Shown here in pieces: positions 57,354 to 64,000 of a DNA stretch of 64,000 nt. The translations under genes and the position numbers were made by a program. The notes beneath the pieces are model-generated. The model made no database searches and had not been told where the DNA came from. It saw only the letters and a program-made list of their open reading frames with translations. The DNA comes from Amorphochlora amoebiformis (lineage: Eukaryota > Cercozoa > Chlorarachniophyceae). The first letter of the stretch is position 1; every line of letters starts with the position of its first letter. Where the stretch lies: NCBI GenBank assembly GCA_054601695.1, contig BAAHQB010000425.1, positions 44,761 to 108,760 on the forward strand, given 5' to 3'.

Positions 57354-57703
57354 CGTGTACTGTCAAAGTAACGGTACAAACACCTTAAGACAAAGCTCAA
57401 TGAGTACAGCAGAGTTAGAAACTTACCCATAGTTCTACAGGAACTCCGGAATCACCGGAGACCCCGGTAATTGCTACTCATTCGGTACTACGATAGTAAT
57501 GTGGCTTGAGACTATTAGGTGAGGTGACCAGGTGTGACGTCACACCATGTCACGCTCTGGAATTCTTCGCGAAGATTCCATTTGCATGTACCGTGCGTGC
57601 ATACACTAATCTAGATATTCAAGTGGTAGACACCAATCAATCTAATTTGAACGATTTGAACCAAGTCATCGATGAGGTAACAATTATATATATGTATGTA
57701 TGT

Positions 57704-57750
<47 letters not shown>

Positions 57751-58278
57751 TTACATATATTAGATACTAGAGATATTTACGTATATAATACATATATACA
57801 TACATTCGTAACAGTTGATGATATATATGTATTTGGCACCTTAGGAATCGTCCTCCATAGACCCAACACAGCAATGAACGACATAGGCCCGGGATACTAC
57901 GCGCCCAAGCGGCTGTTCGATGACGCGAAAAAGTCCAGCGACCTAGGATTCGGCGAGGCCCAGCTTCAGTGGCTCATCAAGAAAAAGAAACTTGAAGATA
58001 TCAAAGCGAAAGCCCTTCGTGTCCGGAGGAAGAAGAGTCGGAAGAAGATCAAAAAAAAAGGCCGAGGTTTAGTTGGGAGTAGCTGGCCCAATGGTGTAGG
58101 TGGGAGCGGGCCTGGGAGTGGGAGCGGAAGTGGGGCAGCCGGGCTCAGCTCACGAGCCTCCAGCCCTACGCCCAAAGGGGGGCGCATATCGCTGTCTTCC
58201 ATCTCCGCCTCGGGAGTGCAATCCGCAGCGCGATCCACAGCGGGGCAAGATAGATCAGTCAAAGCAGCAGCAGATTAG
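56278..58278 (+). CDS. SHIPPO-type sperm-tail PG-rich repeat protein, probable axonemal protein
   Basis: Two exons, 56278-57142 and 57845-58278, join in phase 1 (CGA G|GA) to give about 432 residues and a TAG stop. Proline-glycine motifs typical of sperm-tail PG-rich (STPG/SHIPPO) repeats are visible: SPGPVYFP, PGPGPKYNPS and, at the start of exon 2, GPGYYAPKRLFDDA. Between them lie Lys/Arg-rich linkers. The C-terminal part has a strongly basic stretch (RVRRKKSRKKIKKKGRG) and a Gly/Ser-rich tail. Proteins of this family sit along ciliary or flagellar microtubules, some in the microtubule lumen. The start is chosen as the first ATG, followed immediately by a basic, repeat-like N-terminus (MPRFTKSVRF). 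AATAAA at 58426-58431 is a plausible poly(A) signal 148 bp after the stop. The single intron holds TA tracts and a family-B-like element. Confidence 0.85.
57361..57620 (-). mobile_element. Possible diverged family-B element, copy 4 (reverse)
   Basis: Shares GTGACGTCACA next to a second GTCACG-like half, a GGTACTAC block and a CTCCGGAATCACCGG stretch with the other family-B copies, in the reverse order expected for a minus-strand insertion. The ends are less clear than in the other copies. Within the intron of the SHIPPO-type gene. Confidence 0.4.
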
Positions 58279-59060
58279 AACCTGAAGGTTGTACTGTGAT
58301 ACGCAGCGTACGCCGATAATTTCTAGTCATTGTAAATTATATAGATTAAAATAATAATGATCTAGATGATTAGTTGTCCCGGGTTCTTTGTAATATTAAC
58401 AACTGTTCAATGATTCGACAAAGAAAATAAAATAGTTGGTTACTCGATGATTCTTCATGAGAAGTAAAATCTAACTAATGCTAGCAATTCTAGTAATAAC
58501 GACATGTGAAGGGTACGTAAGCTAGGTAAGGGCGTCGGGTCAAAGTGTCGGGTTAAGGTGTAGGGTTAGGGTTAAGGTATAGAGTTCGGGTTACGTAGCG
58601 TATAACAATCAGTAGAATAGCTGAGTCGTAGTCTGTGCAGCGTATTGACAGTGGTTCACCGTTGATCACCTTGAATCTGTAATGTTGACATGGATATTGC
58701 AGCTCGCATGTCGTCCTCTTGGAATCTATCAGCGGTTGTACGTGCACTCACCTACTATATAGTCACGTCCAGCTGGGGTATCCTGTGCCGAATTATTATC
58801 TAGCCCAATCTATCCTAAGATCGACTATTAAGGTTGTTGACTTATGAGCGTGTGCCATCGTGTGCAATAAGACTGAATCCAGTCTCAGCGGAGTCTTGCA
58901 AGACTTGTCACTTTCATGGATCGAAGCTCACTAGGCTCAGTTCCATTCCGGCAGCCTTCAGTGGTCAGTCTGTTACTACCTAGCCTGCCTTCATCGGGGA
59001 GTCCAATACTAGAATAGTTCCATACCTGCTCTTGGGACTTATTAGTGGTGCCTTGTGCTC
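58279..59060. other. Proximal subtelomeric spacer
   Basis: The first 250 bp are CTAG-rich with GCAATTCTAGTAATAA. Then a short degenerate telomere-like block (58530-58600, GGGTTAGGGTTAAGG and GTGTCGGGTT) and about 450 bp of unique sequence with no convincing frame, ending where the main TTAGGG array begins. Confidence 0.6.
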
Positions 59061-60550
59061 TAGGTTTAGGGTGTCGGGTTAGGGTGGTTAGGATATCGGA
59101 TTAGGGTTAGGGTGTCGGGTTAGGGTGTCGGGTTAGGGTGTCAGGCTAGGGTGTCGGGTTAGGGTATCGGGTTAGGGTTAGGGTGTCGGGTTAGGGTGTC
59201 GGGTTAGGGTTAGGGTGTCGGGTTAGGGTTAGGGTGTCGGGTTAGGGTTAGGGTGTCGGGTTAGGGTTAGGGTTAGGGTGTCGGGTTAGGGTTAGGGTTA
59301 GGGTGTAGGGTTAGGGTGTCGGGTTAGGGTGTCGGTTTAGGGTTAGGGTTAGGGTGTCGGGTTAGGGTTAGGGTGTCGGGTTAGGGTTAGGGTGTCGGGT
59401 TAGGGTTAGGGTTAGGGTGTCGGGTTAGGGTTAGGGTTAGGGTGTCGGGTTAGGGTGTCGGGTTAGGGTGTCGGGTTAGGGTGTCGGGTTAGGGTGTCGG
59501 GTTAGGGTGTCGGGTTAGGGTGTCGGGTTAGGGTTAGGGTGTCGGGTTAGGGTTAGGGTGTCGGGTTAGGGTGTCGGGTTAGGGTGTCGGGTTAGGGTGT
59601 CGGGTTAGGGTTAGGGTTAGGGTTAGGGTTAGGGTTAGGGTTAGGGTTAGGGTTAGGGTTAGGGTTAGGGTTAGGGTTCGGGTTAGGGTTAGGGTTAGGG
59701 TTAGGGTTAGGGTTAGGGTTAGGGTTAGGGTTAGGGTTAGGGTTAGGGTTAGGGTTAGGGTTAGGGTTAGGGTTAGGGTTCGGGTTAGGGTTAGGGTTAG
59801 GGTTAGGGTTAGGGTTAGGGTTAGGGTTAGGGTTAGGGTTCGGGTTAGGGTTCGGGTTAGGGTTAGGGTTAGGGTTAGGGTTAGGGTTAGGGTTAGGGTT
59901 AGGGTTCGGGTTAGGGTTCGGGTTAGGGTTAGGGTTAGGGTTAGGGTTAGGGTTAGGGTTCGGGTTAGGGTTAGGGTTAGGGTTAGGGTTAGGGTTAGGG
60001 TTAGGGTTAGGGTTAGGGTTAGGGTTAGGGTTAGGGTTAGGGTTAGGGTTAGGGTTAGGGTTCGGGTTAGGGTGTCGGGTGTCGGGTTAGGGTTAGGGTT
60101 AGGGTTAGGGTTAGGGTTAGGGTTAGGGTTAGGGTTAGGGTTAGGGTTAGGGTTAGGGTTAGGGTGTCGGGTTCGGGTTAGGGTTAGGGTGTCGGGTTAG
60201 GGTTAGGGTGTCGGGTTAGGGTTAGGGTTAGGGTTAGGGTTAGGGTTAGGGTTAGGGTTAGGGTTAGGGTTAGGGTTAGGGTTAGGGTTAGGGTTAGGGT
60301 TAGGGTTAGGGTTAGGGTTAGGGTTAGGGTTAGGGTTAGGGTTAGGGTTAGGGTTAGGGTTAGGGTTAGGGTTAGGGTTAGGGTTAGGGTTAGGGTTAGG
60401 GTTAGGGTTAGGGTTAGGGTTAGGGTTAGGGTTAGGGTTAGGGTTAGGGTTAGGGTTAGGGTTAGGGTTAGGGTTAGGGTTAGGGTTAGGGTTAGGGTTA
60501 GGGTTAGGGTTAGGGTTAGGGTTAGGGTTAGGGTTAGGGTTAGGGTTAGG
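59061..60550 (+). repeat. Telomere-type TTAGGG array with TGTCGGG and TTCGGG variants
   Basis: About 1.5 kb of TTAGGG on the + strand. The left part (59061-59600) alternates TTAGGG with GTGTCGGG. The middle (59600-60060) is mainly TTAGGG with scattered TTCGGG. The right part (about 60205-60549) is essentially pure TTAGGG, roughly 56 units. The G-rich strand runs 5' to 3' rightwards, the orientation expected if the chromosome end is to the right. Minus-strand Asn-Pro repeats (CCCTAA reading) are artefacts. Confidence 0.95.
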
Positions 60551-60680
60551 TTCGGGGACTCCTAATGAGTTGGAGCTATCCATGTAGAGCAAGTTAGTTG
60601 AACACCAAAGTAATTTCACAAACACATGCATATACAATATATATAAATGAATGTACAATATATATATATGGAAATATGAA

Positions 60681-60719
<39 letters not shown>

Positions 60720-60729
60720 TATATATGAA

Positions 60730-60772
<43 letters not shown>

Positions 60773-61747
60773 ATATATATATATAAACATAAACCATACA
60801 CAATATGCACAAACAAATAAATATATATACATACAATGTGTGTGTGGGGCTTACCTGCACCCGACCAACGTTCTTGCGAACGACAGTTTCGGCCCTCTTA
60901 TGGTGGGGACTCATCAGGGGGGAACCGTCGCAGGATGTCGGTCTTGCAGGCAGGCTCGCTTCTTGCCAGTGTGTGTCGCGAAACGGATAGCTGTTGCGTT
61001 GTCGCGCTGCCGGGGCGTCTTTAAAGGGCTTGACACGTGTACTGTGGTGGTTCAGGTTGTGACATGGGGCTCTGAAGGCGTTCCAGGATTCCGGGGATTC
61101 CAGGAGAATGGCAGGCATTGGCGGGCAGTGACGGGGGGTCTCATCGCAGACCAGAATGGAGGTCGGCGTCGGTCGAATCTCTTCGAAACCGTGGACGTTG
61201 AAGGGCGTATGCATATACATATTAACCATGGAGCCTCGTGAAGGTCTCCATCCGCTTGGGGTGTGACGGGGCGGACTTCGGTCGCTGCAGAAGGCTTGGG
61301 GGAGAAGACTTGTGAGAAGGGAAGGTGCGTGGACTGGTGGTGGTCTCTCGCTTTGAAGGAGGTTGTATAGCCTCTCGACATGCTCTCAGGTCATATAACG
61401 CTTGCAGACGGTGCTGTTGTGGCTTGTCGTCATGCTGTATTGTGCGTCAGACGTATGCAGAACTTGTGATGATCGTTGCTGATACTCTTCTCGATTTTAT
61501 TTTATAAACCGACGGGGTCACGGGCCTCCGGTGTAAGTTGGTAGTTCAGTGTATATGTCCAGGAGAGATGCATCCAGGTCATGGATGGGGTGACTAGGAT
61601 TAGGGTTAGGGAAACCCAACCATATTCGTACACCTCTTGTGCCATATAGCCATCTCAATATACAATCTTGATGCTCAGGTTGGAAGGCGCTAAGGGCTCG
61701 GGACTTGACCCATCATGACGGCGCCAATCGCTCGATGTATTGTTAGG
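60551..61747. repeat. Subtelomeric 1.2-kb repeat, copy 1 (1197 bp)
   Basis: Begins GGTTCGGGGACTCCTAATGA immediately at the end of the pure TTAGGG array. It contains a TA tract, a GC-rich 0.7-kb core, and near its right end a short TAGGATTAGGGTTAGGG. Repeated at 61748 and 62953. Confidence 0.95.
60855..61229 (-). CDS. Candidate exon in the subtelomeric repeat (also 62060-62434)
   Basis: On the minus strand an ATG at 61229 opens 125 codons that end at a strong donor (GTGCAG|GTAAGC) followed by a TA-rich stretch, the same layout as exon-intron borders of the genes in this window. The product is Pro/Arg/His-rich (ILVCDETPRHCPPMPAILLE; KRAETVVRKNVGRV) with no recognised domain. An identical frame exists in copy 2 (62060-62434). 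In copy 3 a 10-bp and an 8-bp insertion disturb the middle. No acceptor-linked second exon was found, so this may be a remnant or a non-coding transcript. Confidence 0.3.
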
Positions 61748-61875
61748 TTCGGGGACTCCTAATGAGTTGGAGCTATCCATGTAGAGCAAGTTAGTTGAAC
61801 ACCAAAGTAATTTCACAAACACATGCATATACAATATATATAAATGAATGTACAATATATATATATGGAAATATG

Positions 61876-61912
<37 letters not shown>

Positions 61913-62952
61913 TATATATATATGAAAACATATATATCTGAGTATATATATATACATATATATATATATAATATATAATATATATATATAAACATAAACC
62001 ATACACAATATGCACAAACAAATAAATATATATACATACAATGTGTGTGTGGGGCTTACCTGCACCCGACCAACGTTCTTGCGAACGACAGTTTCGGCCC
62101 TCTTATGGTGGGGACTCATCAGGGGGGAACCGTCGCAGGATGTCGGTCTTGCAGGCAGGCTCGCTTCTTGCCAGTGTGTGTCGCGAAACGGATAGCTGTT
62201 GCGTTGTCGCGCTGCCGGGGCGTCTTTAAAGGGCTTGACACGTGTACTGTGGTGGTTCAGGTTGTGACATGGGGCTCTGAAGGCGTTCCAGGATTCCGGG
62301 GATTCCAGGAGAATGGCAGGCATTGGCGGGCAGTGACGGGGGGTCTCATCGCAGACCAGAATGGAGGTCGGCGTCGGTCGAATCTCTTCGAAACCGTGGA
62401 CGTTGAAGGGCGTATGCATATACATATTAACCATGGAGCCTCGTGAAGGTCTCCATCCGCTTGGGGTGTGACGGGGCGGACTTCGGTCGCTGCAGAAGGC
62501 TTGGGGGAGAAGACTTGTGAGAAGGGAAGGTGCGTGGACTGGTGGTGGTCTCTCGCTTTGAAGGAGGTTGTATAGCCTCTCGACATGCTCTCAGGTCATA
62601 TAACGCTTGCAGACGGTGCTGTTGTGGCTTGTCGTCATGCTGTATTGTGCGTCAGACGTATGCAGAACTTGTGATGATCGTTGCTGATACTCTTCTCGAT
62701 TTTATTTTATAAACCGACGGGGTCACGGGCCTCCGGTGTAAGTTGGTAGTTCAGTGTATATGTCCAGGAGAGATGCATCCAGGTCATGGATGGGGTGACT
62801 AGGATTAGGGTTAGGGAAACCCAACCATATTCGTACACCTCTTGTGCCATATAGCCATCTCAATATACAATCTTGATGCTCAGGTTGGAAGGCGCTAAGG
62901 GCTCGGGACTTGACCCATCATGACGGCGCCAATCGCTCGATGTATTGTTAGG
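61748..62952. repeat. Subtelomeric 1.2-kb repeat, copy 2 (1205 bp)
   Basis: Nearly identical to copy 1; most differences are in the TA tract, where this copy has a CTGAGTATATATATACATA interruption at about 61937-61960. Confidence 0.95.
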
Positions 62953-63082
62953 TTCGGGGACTCCTAATGAGTTGGAGCTATCCATGTAGAGCAAGTTAGT
63001 TGAACACCAAAGTAATTTCACAAACACATGCATATACAATATATATAAATGAATGTACAATATATATATATGGAAATATGAA

Positions 63083-63114
<32 letters not shown>

Positions 63115-63124
63115 TATATATAAA

Positions 63125-63163
<39 letters not shown>

Positions 63164-64000
63164 ATATATATATATAAACATAAACCATACACAATATGCA
63201 CAAACAAATAAATATATATACATACAATGTGTGTGTGGGGCTTACCTGCACCCGACCAACGTTCTTGCGAACGACAGTTTCGGCCCTCTTATGGTGGGGA
63301 CTCATCAGGGGGGAACCGTCGCAGCCTCGCAGGATGTCGGTCTTGCAGGCAGGCTCGCTTCTTGCCAGTGTGTGTCGCGAAACGGATAGCTGTTGCGTTG
63401 TCGCGCTGCCGGGGCGTCTTTAAAGGGCTTGACACGTGTACTGTGGTGGTTCAGGTTGTGACATGGGGCTCTGAAGGCGTTCCAGGATTCCGGGGATTCC
63501 AGGAGAATGGCAGGCATTGGCGGGCAGTGACGGGGGGTCTCATCGCAGACCAGAATGGAGGTCGGCGTCGGTCGAATCTCTTCGAAACTCTTCGAAACCG
63601 TGGACGTTGAAGGGCGTATGCATATACATATTAACCATGGAGCCTCGTGAAGGTCTCCATCCGCTTGGGGTGTGACGGGGCGGACTTCGGTCGCTGCAGA
63701 AGGCTTGGGGGAGAAGACTTGTGAGAAGGGAAGGTGCGTGGACTGGTGGTGGTCTCTCGCTTTGAAGGAGGTTGTATAGCCTCTCGACATGCTCTCAGGT
63801 CATATAACGCTTGCAGACGGTGCTGTTGTGGCTTGTCGTCATGCTGTATTGTGCGTCAGACGTATGCAGAACTTGTGATGATCGTTGCTGATACTCTTCT
63901 CGATTTTATTTTATAAACCGACGGGGTCACGGGCCTCCGGTGTAAGTTGGTAGTTCAGTGTATATGTCCAGGAGAGATGCATCCAGGTCATGGATGGGGT
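62953..64000. repeat. Subtelomeric 1.2-kb repeat, copy 3 (cut by window end)
   Basis: Nearly identical to copy 2 over 1,048 bp except for the TA tract, an 8-bp insertion near 63325 (CCTCGCAG) and a 10-bp duplication near 63590 (CTCTTCGAAA). The array continues beyond the window. Confidence 0.95.

Noticed and set aside
60203-60832. 209-codon minus-strand frame of Asn-Pro repeats
   Set aside because: It is the CCCTAA strand of the telomeric array read through.

Overview
The window looks like nuclear DNA of an intron-rich, flagellated eukaryote, probably a protist. The evidence is: many very small exons (often 30-120 nt) with GT...AG borders and consistent phases; a sperm-tail PG-rich (SHIPPO-type) axonemal gene; a polycystin-type channel gene; tRNA-derived SINE-like elements; and TTAGGG telomere-type arrays at the right end. 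No bacterial feature (operon, Shine-Dalgarno, CRISPR, IS element) is present. I cannot name the species. The most striking global feature is (TA)n microsatellite, which fills most of the longer introns; most long open frames reading Tyr-Ile-Tyr-Ile are artefacts of it.

Layout. 1-1204: last three exons of a coiled-coil gene (+). 1205-4676: CTAG-rich spacer and TA tracts. 4677-46430 (+): about 86 exons that I read by hand as one reading path of roughly 2,470 codons: a PDZ-like domain, a long helical/unknown region, ankyrin repeats, a charged helical linker, then a six-helix polycystin (TRPP/PKD2-like) channel with its extracellular TOP domain. Two in-frame stops along the way (13187, 18979) each overlap a GT that works as a phase-2 splice donor into the next exon, so these modules are probably one giant gene of about 42 kb rather than three. 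A few joins, listed in the entries, are unresolved.

47174-51380 (-): an inverted, tail-to-tail, internally deleted copy of the channel's 3' half with frameshifts (probable pseudogene), separated from its parent by a 743-bp CTAG-rich spacer. 51.5-54.5 kb: tandem duplication, palindromic GAATAATT-rich block, very long TA tracts.

54562-56102 (-) is a small five-exon gene of unknown function, divergent from a two-exon SHIPPO-type gene (56278-58278, +), with only 175 bp between their start codons. 58279-64000 is subtelomeric: about 1.5 kb of TTAGGG and TGTCGGG variants grading into pure TTAGGG, then a 1.2-kb subtelomeric unit repeated at least 2.9 times. The G-rich strand runs rightwards, so the chromosome end is expected to the right.

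How the genes may fit together: a polycystin channel and a PG-rich axonemal protein are both commonly cilium/flagellum components, so this chromosome arm may carry a flagellar gene neighbourhood. That last point is inference. All exon borders come from reading splice motifs and phase by eye; no transcript data or database search was available.
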